Below are positions 25,759 through 34,330 of a DNA stretch of 64,000 bases, piece by piece. The stretch's first letter is position 1. Each line of letters begins with the position of its first letter. Origin of the DNA: Aquimarina muelleri DSM 19832. GTDB lineage: Bacteria; Bacteroidota; Bacteroidia; Flavobacteriales; Flavobacteriaceae. The notes below the pieces were generated by a model, which was not told where the DNA came from, did not search any database, and saw only the letters and a list, made by a program, of their open reading frames with translations. Where the stretch lies: assembly GCF_000430665.1 (NCBI RefSeq), contig NZ_AUML01000017.1, forward strand, positions 1 through 64,000, written 5' to 3'. Made by a program: the position numbers and the translations under genes.

Positions 25759-26715
25759 TCATTGGTTATAGTTATGAAGCACAACGCCTACTGGATTGTA
25801 ACGACTAGACATATAGATGTTATCGTTGCCATTGTGTCTTTTGCAAATCGGAAAAATATAAGCAGTACCACCTTTAGCTAACTTTTTGGCTACTTTTCCT
25901 GGGATAACATGACCTCCAACAAAATCAGATGTATTGCAATTGAACGGTGGAGCACCATCTGAATAATTATAGGACGAACATCGAGTTGTATCGTATCCAC
26001 CATTACAAGTATCGGCCCAAAGTTGGATCCATGAGCTATATCCAGAAGGTTTAGGATCATGAGTAGAGCCAATAATATTAGCAAAAGAATAGTTTAAATT
26101 CCATGTAATGGTCCCATAGTATGTGGATTGAACAGTTTGTTGTACCTCCATAATATCGTTTAAGGATGGTTGTTCTACTTCTGTTTTATTTGGGGTAAAC
26201 ATAGCTTTGTAATCTTGATAGTTATGGGGATTAACAATAGGAGCAGGACCAGTTTGGATCACTCCCTGCACACCTGTATCCAGAAGTTTTTTTACCAATG
26301 CATCTATGGCTTGCCGAATAACGGTTTGACTTATTTGTTTTATCGCAGGGGTATTTTCGATATAATCTGTCCACATATTGTGAGTGACTAAGGTATTACC
26401 AGTATTATTTAAACTATGACTGTTAATTATTTTGGGGTGTTGATCAAGGCTGGTATGAATTGCCAATTGCTTATTGCTGCTATCCTTTGGGCCTGCAATA
26501 GTAAAATATTGCGTATCGGGGTCATAGCTGTATGGAATAGAGATATAACCAAAAATCGGATAGTGAAAAAAGGAACCAACTTCAATTGGAACACTGGTAA
26601 ATAAGTGTTCTCCCGCAGTTAATTCCATTTCTATGGTCACGGTATGTTGTTCTATCCTTATAGGGCCTTGATAAAGAGGATTGAAAATAGGTAGTTCAAA
26701 TGTAACTGTTTTCAT
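25759..26715 (-). CDS. Unrecognised protein with Cys/His-rich C-terminal motif, 318 aa
   Basis: No family recognised for the N-terminal two thirds and no signal peptide. Residues 1-75 look beta-rich (FELPIFNPLYQGPIRIEQHTV split around turns), and 125-150 is a helix. The C-terminal 80 residues carry Cys237, Cys246, Cys260, the motif FVGGHVIPGK (His269) and YIFPICKRHNG (Cys291, His294), ending VGVVLHNYNQ. GGHV followed by PxCKxHN recalls small treble-clef or HNH-like zinc modules. A nuclease, toxin or zinc-binding role is possible but only inference. It is a single gene with its own -7 box. Confidence 0.6.
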   Translation of the reverse strand: MKTVTFELPIFNPLYQGPIRIEQHTVTIEMELTAGEHLFTSVPIEVGSFFHYPIFGYISIPYSYDPDTQYFTIAGPKDSSNKQLAIHTSLDQHPKIINSHSLNNTGNTLVTHNMWTDYIENTPAIKQISQTVIRQAIDALVKKLLDTGVQGVIQTGPAPIVNPHNYQDYKAMFTPNKTEVEQPSLNDIMEVQQTVQSTYYGTITWNLNYSFANIIGSTHDPKPSGYSSWIQLWADTCNGGYDTTRCSSYNYSDGAPPFNCNTSDFVGGHVIPGKVAKKLAKGGTAYIFPICKRHNGNDNIYMSSRYNPVGVVLHNYNQ

Positions 26716-26742
26716 GATTGCTTACTTAAGTTGATTATAAGA

Positions 26743-26750
26743 CAAACATA
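26743..26750 (-). promoter_or_regulatory. -7 promoter box of the 318-aa protein gene
   Basis: TATGTTTG on the minus strand, a perfect TAnnTTTG match 28 nt before the ATG. Confidence 0.45.
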
Positions 26751-26951
26751 GATAAGAAAGTTTAAAAAAGATATTTCATGATATTACAAAAAAGTAAGAA
26801 GGGGTAATTAATGAATAGTTCAAAGAAGAGATAATTAAATAAATTTAATACTTTAAAAGAGTATAATTATCTAAAAAACTTGTAAAATGCTTTGGATGGT
26901 TATCTGCAACCAAATTAACTAAGATATAAAAACATACTTGTTATTTGTATT

Positions 26952-27965
26952 TTACTTTAAACTCTCGGAATCATTTTGTCTATATTTCTTGGGAGTTGTG
27001 CCTTCTACTTTTTTAAAAGCAGCAGTAAAATGAGTAGAGTTTTTATAACCAATAAGTTCTGAGATTTCATAAATTGGTTTTTTACTATGCTTTAATAGTT
27101 TTTTTGCTTTTATCATTCGTGTGTTAAGAGCATATTCAAAAATAGTTTTATGAAACACGCGCTTAAATTCTTTTTTAAGTATAAAATCATTCAACCCCAC
27201 CTCACGCGCTAATTCATGAAGAGAGTATTGTGTGGTTAGGTCAGAGTTTATGATAAATTGGACTTCATATAATTTTTTGATGAGGTTATCTGTAGTAGAT
27301 GCTTCTGATTTATAACTTTTCTTATTTTCTAAGTATAAATAAAGTAATTCTAATACTTTAGATTCTAGAAATAACCGTTTTAATAGTCCTTTTCTAGTAT
27401 CGGTTAGTAGTTCAGCTAAGATAGCCTGAGTTTTAGAACATAAAGGCTTTGCAAAATTTCTATCTACTTTTTCTATAGCATATTTTTCATAAATTCCATA
27501 TTCGGAGTTTAATTTATGTTTTTTAATAAAATCAGAATACATTCTGATTTTGATTTCTTTAAAGTGTTTGTTTTTATGGTATAGTATAGATCCTGATACT
27601 TTAGATATGTATACAAGATAGCTTTCTTGACTTTCATAGATCAAATTATTAGATATTTCGTCAATTTTAATTATCTGTTCGCCATCAATTAAATAAGATA
27701 ACTCTATAACTTCTGTATTCTGTTTTCCGCATACTTTAAAATCATTTTTTAACATAACATCAAACATTCCTATAAACAGACCATCAAAGTAGTTATACTC
27801 AAAGTGTCCATTACCAATTTCAGGTAAAAAACTAATTTTCTTTGTGTGGACGCTACAATGTTTTTGTTGGTTAACTAGTTTAGAGATAGTATTTAAAACA
27901 CATTTGTTTTTATTTATTACTTGTGTCGATTCTACAGACTCTTTATTGCGTCTTTTTTTATCCAT
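26952..27965 (-). CDS. AraC family transcriptional regulator
   Basis: 337 aa. The C-terminal two-helix-turn-helix domain spans about 235-335: YSLHELAREVGLNDFILKKEFKRVF and YEISELIGYKNSTHFTAAFKK followed by TTPKKYRQ, the canonical AraC ending. The N-terminal 220 residues are a divergent sensor region without a clear cupin. The layout resembles PchR-type regulators of iron and siderophore genes. The divergent neighbour is a PepSY membrane protein often found with siderophore receptors, which fits, but no receptor gene is present. It has a good promoter. Confidence 0.9.
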   Translation of the reverse strand: MDKKRRNKESVESTQVINKNKCVLNTISKLVNQQKHCSVHTKKISFLPEIGNGHFEYNYFDGLFIGMFDVMLKNDFKVCGKQNTEVIELSYLIDGEQIIKIDEISNNLIYESQESYLVYISKVSGSILYHKNKHFKEIKIRMYSDFIKKHKLNSEYGIYEKYAIEKVDRNFAKPLCSKTQAILAELLTDTRKGLLKRLFLESKVLELLYLYLENKKSYKSEASTTDNLIKKLYEVQFIINSDLTTQYSLHELAREVGLNDFILKKEFKRVFHKTIFEYALNTRMIKAKKLLKHSKKPIYEISELIGYKNSTHFTAAFKKVEGTTPKKYRQNDSESLK

Positions 27966-28024
27966 AATACGTCATTTTCTTTCTTGATTTAGGCGTTAAT
28001 TTTGTGCTTAAAATTTATTTAGAT

Positions 28025-28058
28025 CAAATATAAATAATAATATAAAGTCTAAATCAAA
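28025..28058 (-). promoter_or_regulatory. Promoter of the AraC regulator gene
   Basis: On the minus strand TTTG (28058-28055), a 22-nt spacer and TATATTTG (28032-28025), close to the Bacteroidota TTTG-N19-21-TAnnTTTG consensus. This is the only promoter in the window where both boxes are near standard spacing. Confidence 0.55.
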
Positions 28059-28263
28059 TTTTTTTTAAAAAATGTCATGTCAGTGTTTGTTTTAAGAAAA
28101 AAAAAGCAACTATTTATTTGCTATTTGGGCGTATGATCTGTAGTGGTCAAAACGGGACAGAAGGTGTGATTTTGGATATATACTCTAGTCCGATCCCTGT
28201 ATTAGAAATTGGCATAAAGGAATTTTTAAAAATAACTAGTAGACCTTTATATTGTAAGAGAGG

Positions 28264-28308
28264 AACACTCTTAGGTAATTTTATCCCTAGGGTGTTATTA
28301 TTTTTTTT
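28264..28308 (+). terminator. Leader hairpin before the PepSY gene, terminator-like
   Basis: AACACTCT pairs with GGGTGTT-side sequence (8 contiguous pairs including one G-T), plus an inner GG/CC pair, followed by a T-run ending 19 nt before the PepSY ATG. It could be an attenuator in the leader or the terminator of a short upstream transcript. Confidence 0.4.
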
Positions 28309-28326
28309 AAAACATAATTAATAACG

Positions 28327-29511
28327 ATGTCTTCACCAAAAAAAAGAAATAACCGTAAAATCATTTTACAAATTCATAAAATACTAGGTCTAATTACAGG
28401 AGTAGTACTTTTTATCGTATCGATTACAGGATGTTTATGGGTTTTTAAAGACGAAATTGAAAGCTTTTATACCGATTATACGTATGTAACTCCGCAAGAA
28501 CAGGAGTTTATTATTTCTTCCAAGGTAAAGTCAATTGCAGAACAAATAATCCCCAATAAAACTATTCATGGAGTTATATATGGGCAACCAAATGAAGCGA
28601 TAGAAGTCGTTTTTTATCAAGCAGAACCAGAACTATTTTATCAGAGTGTGTTTTTAGATCCATATTCGGGAAAATTTATTAAAAGGGTAGATAATGACTC
28701 GGGATTCTTTGCTTTTGTATTAAAAGGACATATACGATTATGGCTTCCTGAAGCAATTGGTTCAAGAATTGTATCCTATTCTATATTATTATTTTTGGTA
28801 CTATTAATTAGTGGTTTTTTTCTTTGGATACCCAGAAATAAGAAAAACTGGCGCCAACGATTAAAATTTGATTGGAATAGTAAAACACGTTGGAAACGAA
28901 AGAATTTTGATTTGCATTCTATAACAGGGTTTTATATCTCATCTTTGGGATTGCTATTTGCGTTTACAGGATGTGTAATGGCATTTAATTGGTTTTATTT
29001 TATAGCGTATATAGCTACAGGTGGAGATAAGGCACCACAATTTATTCTTCCTCAAAACATAAGTACTACCATTACCAATTCAGACAAAAATCCACCATAC
29101 GATCAGTTAATACCCTCTCTTTACAAGGCGTATAGCGAAGCTAAAAGTTTTGAATTGCATTATCCAGAAAATGACTCTACTACGGTACTTGTAGAAGTAA
29201 GTAACTCTGCGGGATTGTATTATGATATGGATTATCTATTTTTTGATCAAAATACATTGCAAGAGGTCGAAACGACCAGTATTTATGGAAAATATAAGGA
29301 TGCAGGATTCGCCGATAAGGTAATTCGTATGAATTATGATATTCACGTAGGTTCTATTGGGGGATTAGCAGGAAAAATAATAGCTTTTTTGGCAAGCTTA
29401 ATTTGTGCGTCATTACCAGTTACAGGGGTTTTATTATGGTACGGAAGGGCGTATAAAAAACGACCTCAAGTTAAAGAAAAATTAGCTTCAGCATATAGTA
29501 CACAGATGTAA
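28327..29511 (+). CDS. PepSY-associated membrane protein
   Basis: 394 aa. Begins with a basic segment and LQIHKILGLITGVVLFIVSITG, the first PepSY-TM helix, with three further membrane segments near residues 150-170 (ILLFLVLLISGFFLWIP), 195-220 and 355-375. Extracytoplasmic loops carry PepSY-like sequence (FLDPYSGKFIKRVDNDSG). The family is associated with siderophore uptake and ferric reduction in the inner membrane; conserved His residues in LHSITGF and IHVGSIGG could bind heme. The usual TonB receptor partner is absent here. Confidence 0.88.
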   Translation: MSSPKKRNNRKIILQIHKILGLITGVVLFIVSITGCLWVFKDEIESFYTDYTYVTPQEQEFIISSKVKSIAEQIIPNKTIHGVIYGQPNEAIEVVFYQAEPELFYQSVFLDPYSGKFIKRVDNDSGFFAFVLKGHIRLWLPEAIGSRIVSYSILLFLVLLISGFFLWIPRNKKNWRQRLKFDWNSKTRWKRKNFDLHSITGFYISSLGLLFAFTGCVMAFNWFYFIAYIATGGDKAPQFILPQNISTTITNSDKNPPYDQLIPSLYKAYSEAKSFELHYPENDSTTVLVEVSNSAGLYYDMDYLFFDQNTLQEVETTSIYGKYKDAGFADKVIRMNYDIHVGSIGGLAGKIIAFLASLICASLPVTGVLLWYGRAYKKRPQVKEKLASAYSTQM

Positions 29512-30002
29512 AAAGGAGTTCGAAGTTGTATTCTTCAATCCTAGTATCGCGAGCTGGGAGCCTGGTGTTTGAATTTTGAAATCGGAGGTTTTCTTGATGA
29601 CTACTCTAGTCTAAGTAAATACTATTATAAAAAAGAGAGCAAACTTATATAAAGTAGTGCTCTCTATCCGTATGTATATTTAGGGGTAACTTCGAGTCCA
29701 ATAGTATATGCTTATTCTATAAGCAGCGTAATCATAAACAATTTTTTTCTACCTATACTAAGCTTAAAAACAACATTACATTTAACCTTTTTTCATTAGT
29801 ATGGCAAGGTATGATAATTCCGGTTTTCATATATAGTATTTGAGGTTTATGCTTCAAAAATAACTTTGTTTTAAAGAGAATAATGATGTATTTCGGTGAG
29901 TAGTAAATTACTGTCGACGAAAAGTGTGTATCTAAAGACCTACTATTGGTCTATACCGAAGCTTTGTTGTATATTTAAATTTAGAAAACGGTAAGAGTTT
30001 AT
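29512..30002. other. Leader region of the GT-C operon
   Basis: About 490 nt without a gene. It includes an 8-bp hairpin AGAGAGCA/TGCTCTCT at 29634-29665, without a T-run, probably the end of the PepSY transcript. It also holds a 21-bp-phased candidate regulator site at 29894-29945. Confidence 0.5.
29894..29945 (+). promoter_or_regulatory. Candidate LytTR-type operator, 21-bp-phased half-sites
   Basis: CGGTGAGTAG at 29894, CGACGAAAAG at 29915 and AGACCTACTA at 29936 are spaced exactly 21 bp. The first two match the pair at 38184 in sequence and spacing. It is 58-109 nt before the GT-C gene start. The assignment to a LytTR regulator is inference. Confidence 0.45.
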
Positions 30003-33000
30003 ATGGATAAAACCACAAATAAGTATCTAATTAGTGCATTACTCATAGGAATTATGTTTCATGGTACTGCTATTTTTTTTACTTTAGAAAGTACTTATGA
30101 TGCTTTAATTCACTTATTTTTTGGAAATCATTATGCAAATAGTTGGTTCGAACCATGGAGCTATAGTTGGTATACTGGTTTTACAGTAATGGGATACCCT
30201 CCTTTGGTGCACCAAAGTATAGGGTTGTTTTCTTATATAGGGGGATTAAAGTTTGGTTTATTTACGGTTGCACTTATAGCGATTCTTCTTTTTATAACAG
30301 GTATATATCGTTTTGCTCTCGTACTTACGTCTAACCAAAAAGTAGCAGGGTACACCGCTATTTTTGCAGTCTTTTCTTCCGCATTTATTGAAACATTACA
30401 TGTTTTTGGACAATTACCCAGCATTATAGGGCTTTCAGTTTTATTACATGCATTGCCAGAGATTTATCTTTGGCTTAAAATAGGAAAATATAAGTATTTA
30501 TTAAATAGCTTAAGCCTTATTGCGGTAACTGTAACATCGCATCATGTAACTCCTATTTTTGGGATGATTTTTTTTATTTTTCCCTTAATAGGAATGGTGT
30601 TAATGGATGTTTCTAGAGAGACAGCAGGGAGTTATAAAGAGGTTAGTATTCTAGTTTTTTTCAAAAGTTTTCTTTCTCTTTTTAAAAGAATTGTAGCTTT
30701 TGGTTTCGGATCCTTATTATTAATTATCCTTTGTATTCTTCCGTATTGGATCAATACCAAAAATAACCCAATAACACAGGTGCCCATACCACATGGGTCA
30801 CGTGATAATTTTTTTGAAGTTACTTCCTCTGGGCTAGTATTTTTTTTAATACCGTGGGGCATTTTATTATTTTTGTTTCCTTATATCTGGTTTCGGTTTT
30901 ATAGTAAACGATATTTATTTTTTGGATTATCTTTTACTCTTTTAACTATTTTAGGTACAGGAGGAACAACACCTATTCCTAAAATGATGTTAGGTGAAAA
31001 TGCATTTAATATTCTTACTTTAGATAGGTTTACTTTATGGGGGTCTATTATGGCACTTCCTATATTTGGGGAATTTGGATATCGATTTATTGAAGGAGAT
31101 TTAAAACAAAAAATTCAAAAAAAATATGGAGGAGTTTACCATAGGATTTTAGGAGGACTACTAACAGGGGGTATTGTTTTTACCACATTTTTTACTATGA
31201 GTCTTGGATATTTTAGACCATCGCAACCTCAAAAGATTAAGATGTTACCCATTTTAAATTTTTTGACACAGGATCAACACGATAAATGGCGGTATCTTCC
31301 TTTAGGATTTGGAGATCAAATGGCGTGGTTATCTGCCCAGACTAACGCAATGACGGTAGATGGTAACTATCATTCAGCCAGAAGACTTCCAGAATTAACC
31401 ACAAGAGCGGTAGAGCGTTTAGAGAATTCAAAGTTTAGAGGGATAGAGGGGATAGGTTCTTTGCAACAGTTTCTAACAGTACCCGAAAAATATAATTTGA
31501 AATATGTGTTTTCTAATGATAAGTTTTATGACCCAATTCTATATTTCTGTGGATGGCAACGATTACGACAATTAGAAAATGGTATAATGGTTTGGGAAAA
31601 ATTAAATGTCCCTCCTTTGTCTAGCATTTTACCGAAAGATAAAATTCCTACGTTTCAAAAATTAATGTGGGGTTTAATCCCTATTGCAACTGTATTAATT
31701 GCTTTTATTATCAACATTCAGTTAATATGGGTACATGCTTTAAAATCAAAACAAAAAACTTTTCCTGTATATTTTAAGTATGGAGTGTCTTATCATCGGT
31801 TTAAAAATATAGTTTTTAAAGCCTCCTACCTATGGGCGATCTTAATGCTAATTTTTACAGGGTATGGATTTTATTGGATATATGTTAAGAATGTAAAGCA
31901 ATTAAGCCCAATTAACGCAACAGAATCTTATTATGATGCGTTAGACTTTAAGGAGTTTGAACGAGCATACTCCTATATAGATCCTAAAAGTGATAAGACT
32001 AAGGCGCAATATATGCTGGAAATTTCGGTTACCGATGGTTTACTAAGTTCGTATGCGAAATTAAATGAAATCGATATAAATATTACTGCAAAAACAGATA
32101 GTACAGCCAAAGTAAAAGTCAATACCCATTGGATTACACCACTAGAAAAAATAGATAAGACATTCTATCATGAATTGGTAAAATACGGCAAAAAATGGTA
32201 TATAAAACCATTAGGGTATGATTTGGATATACCGCCAGATCAATTATTTTCTGAAAACATCACCTCTTTTTATAATCATGGCAGACGAAGAATAAGTTCT
32301 GAGCAAACGCATCATGAAGATGTTTTAAAACAACCAGTATTAGAAGTGTTATCCGCAAAAATAGTTGGATATCATGATCAATATAGTATAATAGGAGAAT
32401 TACAAAATGTAGATAATGTGCCAGCCGATGTAGTAATAACAGGAGCATTATATAATAATGAAAATCAAAGATTGGCAAAGTTTAACGCCAAAAACCAAAT
32501 GAAACATAAATTACTCCCTAAAGAAATTACCAGTTTTCGTATTAATTTTGAGGGTATAGCATGGGTAAATAAAGAAGAGCAAAAACCAAAAACATTTAAT
32601 CCTGATGAGTTTACTTCTTTAGAGTTTAATCAAACACCAGTAACATTTAATCTACAATGTGCAGGTAATGTAGCTACCGTAGATTTGTTTAAAGGAGTTA
32701 CTATTAATGATTTATCTGTTGTGGAGAATACTATGATAGAAGGTGTTTTATTTAACTCGGGCTTAGAAGAAGTTACGATCCCGATGTTATTGATTTCATA
32801 TTATACCAAAGATCAAAAGTTAGTGTGGGTAGATCATCGGTACTTAAGAGAAGGTATTAGACCGCAACGCAAACAGTATTTTAAGTATCCGTTATTAGAT
32901 ATATTAGATGTACATAGTATAAATGATACTATGGATAATGTTTTTGTAAATGGATTGGCAAATGAAGAGATTAGTAATAAAGTGGTGCCCGATAGAAATA

Positions 33001-33095
33001 CAGAACATCAATCCTCGCAATTTATCCCTATAGAAGGAAAAGGGTTTAGTTACATTAAAATAGAAATTAGCACCTATATAGGGGCTCCAAATTAA
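30003..33095 (+). CDS. Large GT-C-like multi-pass membrane protein with NTF2- and Ig-like tail
   Basis: 1030 aa. Residues 1-590 hold about 12 membrane helices; the first loop has ESTYDALIHLFF with an acidic Asp33, and the arrangement matches membrane proteins labelled 6-pyruvoyl-tetrahydropterin-synthase-related or YfhO-like, GT-C-type transferases. A further membrane helix is at about 607-628. The tail contains an NTF2-like segment (about 640-745: SYYDALDFKEFERAYSYID, KWYIKPLG) and beta-rich Ig-like domains. It overlaps the next gene by one base (TAATG). I infer a role in polymer synthesis or modification at the outer face of the inner membrane. Confidence 0.75.
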   Translation: MDKTTNKYLISALLIGIMFHGTAIFFTLESTYDALIHLFFGNHYANSWFEPWSYSWYTGFTVMGYPPLVHQSIGLFSYIGGLKFGLFTVALIAILLFITGIYRFALVLTSNQKVAGYTAIFAVFSSAFIETLHVFGQLPSIIGLSVLLHALPEIYLWLKIGKYKYLLNSLSLIAVTVTSHHVTPIFGMIFFIFPLIGMVLMDVSRETAGSYKEVSILVFFKSFLSLFKRIVAFGFGSLLLIILCILPYWINTKNNPITQVPIPHGSRDNFFEVTSSGLVFFLIPWGILLFLFPYIWFRFYSKRYLFFGLSFTLLTILGTGGTTPIPKMMLGENAFNILTLDRFTLWGSIMALPIFGEFGYRFIEGDLKQKIQKKYGGVYHRILGGLLTGGIVFTTFFTMSLGYFRPSQPQKIKMLPILNFLTQDQHDKWRYLPLGFGDQMAWLSAQTNAMTVDGNYHSARRLPELTTRAVERLENSKFRGIEGIGSLQQFLTVPEKYNLKYVFSNDKFYDPILYFCGWQRLRQLENGIMVWEKLNVPPLSSILPKDKIPTFQKLMWGLIPIATVLIAFIINIQLIWVHALKSKQKTFPVYFKYGVSYHRFKNIVFKASYLWAILMLIFTGYGFYWIYVKNVKQLSPINATESYYDALDFKEFERAYSYIDPKSDKTKAQYMLEISVTDGLLSSYAKLNEIDINITAKTDSTAKVKVNTHWITPLEKIDKTFYHELVKYGKKWYIKPLGYDLDIPPDQLFSENITSFYNHGRRRISSEQTHHEDVLKQPVLEVLSAKIVGYHDQYSIIGELQNVDNVPADVVITGALYNNENQRLAKFNAKNQMKHKLLPKEITSFRINFEGIAWVNKEEQKPKTFNPDEFTSLEFNQTPVTFNLQCAGNVATVDLFKGVTINDLSVVENTMIEGVLFNSGLEEVTIPMLLISYYTKDQKLVWVDHRYLREGIRPQRKQYFKYPLLDILDVHSINDTMDNVFVNGLANEEISNKVVPDRNTEHQSSQFIPIEGKGFSYIKIEISTYIGAPN

Positions 33096-34330
33096 TGAAA
33101 ATCAGAAGAGAACATATAACTATATTATTATCAGGGGTCTTGATTTATGTAGTAAACATTGCTTTTAAAAGTGTACTTAAAAAACAGGAAGAGATCTCTG
33201 TAATAGTATCTGCACACAAAAAAATAGTAGAGGCAGGGAATCCTATTGTATTAGATTTTAAAGTAAATAAAGAAATAGCTACAGAACTTTTGTTACATAC
33301 TTCGTATGGTAGTACAACGATACAACCAGATATAGCAGGAGAAACAAGATTTACGATTCCAAGATTTATAGCAAATAAAAAGGGAACCGTATCTTATACT
33401 TTATTTTATGAAAAAGGAAATCTCTATCAAGGCGAATTACAAATAAGGTCTAATACTAAAACAAAAGTTTGTTTAGAATCCTATATAGGGCCTCCCAGTA
33501 TTATAGCAGGGGGTATTGACTATGCTATGCAAGTAGTTGTACCTACAGACTCTTATGATAATCCATTGCCAGATAGTACGAATGTAACAATAGGGCATCA
33601 GTTTTTGGATATAGAGAAAAAGAAGGAACTTCGTAGTAAAGATATGATAGCTTGGCAGAATATATTTTCTTATAATTCTTCGGGTAGAATATTATTGTTT
33701 TCAAAAGTTAAGGAAACAATTTCTAAAGAATTTTCTATTGATGTATTCCCTTCATTACCCGAAAATTTTCAGATTCAAAGCAAACGAAAACATTCTTATG
33801 CAGATGGTAATCAAATCACACAATTTATTACTTCTATTATAAAAGATAAACATGGTAATATCATAAGTGATGGATCTTTGGTAAAATTTGTTATAAAAAA
33901 CACAAAAGGGTTATTATTACATACACAAGCAAATACTGTTAACGGGCAAGCAATTGCCAAAATGTTACACCCAGATCATGAAGATGCTTGGCAAGTTAAA
34001 GCATACATACATGGGATGGCAGAAAGTAATAGTATTAGGATAGAGTATTCTAAAGTTTTAGAAGATTTTGATACGCAATTTAAAAAAGGGAATCGTTATG
34101 TTACCGTAGGTCCTTTGGTTAGTTTTATGGGACAACTGATCCCAGATGGGGCGATGGTAATCCTCAAAATATTTAAAGAGAATAAAAAAATAGACACTAA
34201 GGTAGAAACTTCGTCAAACGGAATTGCGAGATTTTTTTTGCAAGAAGGATTTTATGCATCTGGAAAATATGATGTTACCATAAAAGCATTGGGAGTAGAA
34301 AAACAATACAATAATATAGAATTAGAATGA
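33095..34330 (+). CDS. Membrane-anchored Ig-like domain protein, 411 aa
   Basis: One N-terminal membrane anchor (about residues 9-26, TILLSGVLIYVVNIAF), then beta-rich repeats that look like tandem Ig or invasin-like domains (DKHGNIISDGSLVKFVI, NGIARFFLQEGFYASGKYDV). No catalytic motif. It is translationally coupled on both sides: its ATG overlaps the stop of the GT-C gene (TAATG) and its stop overlaps the next ATG (ATGA). It probably forms a periplasmic complex with these two partners. No named family recognised. Confidence 0.7.
   Translation: MKIRREHITILLSGVLIYVVNIAFKSVLKKQEEISVIVSAHKKIVEAGNPIVLDFKVNKEIATELLLHTSYGSTTIQPDIAGETRFTIPRFIANKKGTVSYTLFYEKGNLYQGELQIRSNTKTKVCLESYIGPPSIIAGGIDYAMQVVVPTDSYDNPLPDSTNVTIGHQFLDIEKKKELRSKDMIAWQNIFSYNSSGRILLFSKVKETISKEFSIDVFPSLPENFQIQSKRKHSYADGNQITQFITSIIKDKHGNIISDGSLVKFVIKNTKGLLLHTQANTVNGQAIAKMLHPDHEDAWQVKAYIHGMAESNSIRIEYSKVLEDFDTQFKKGNRYVTVGPLVSFMGQLIPDGAMVILKIFKENKKIDTKVETSSNGIARFFLQEGFYASGKYDVTIKALGVEKQYNNIELE

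Larger units (their letters stand above)
27966..28326. other. Divergent region between AraC and PepSY genes
   Basis: Holds the AraC promoter (28025-28058) and a terminator-like hairpin just before the PepSY start (28264-28308). An open frame of 67 codons across 28118-28321 runs through the hairpin and has no recognisable protein; I leave it out as a gene. Confidence 0.5.

Noticed and set aside
28118-28321. 67-codon open frame before the PepSY gene
   Set aside because: Runs straight through a terminator-like hairpin and its T-run; amino-acid sequence unconvincing.
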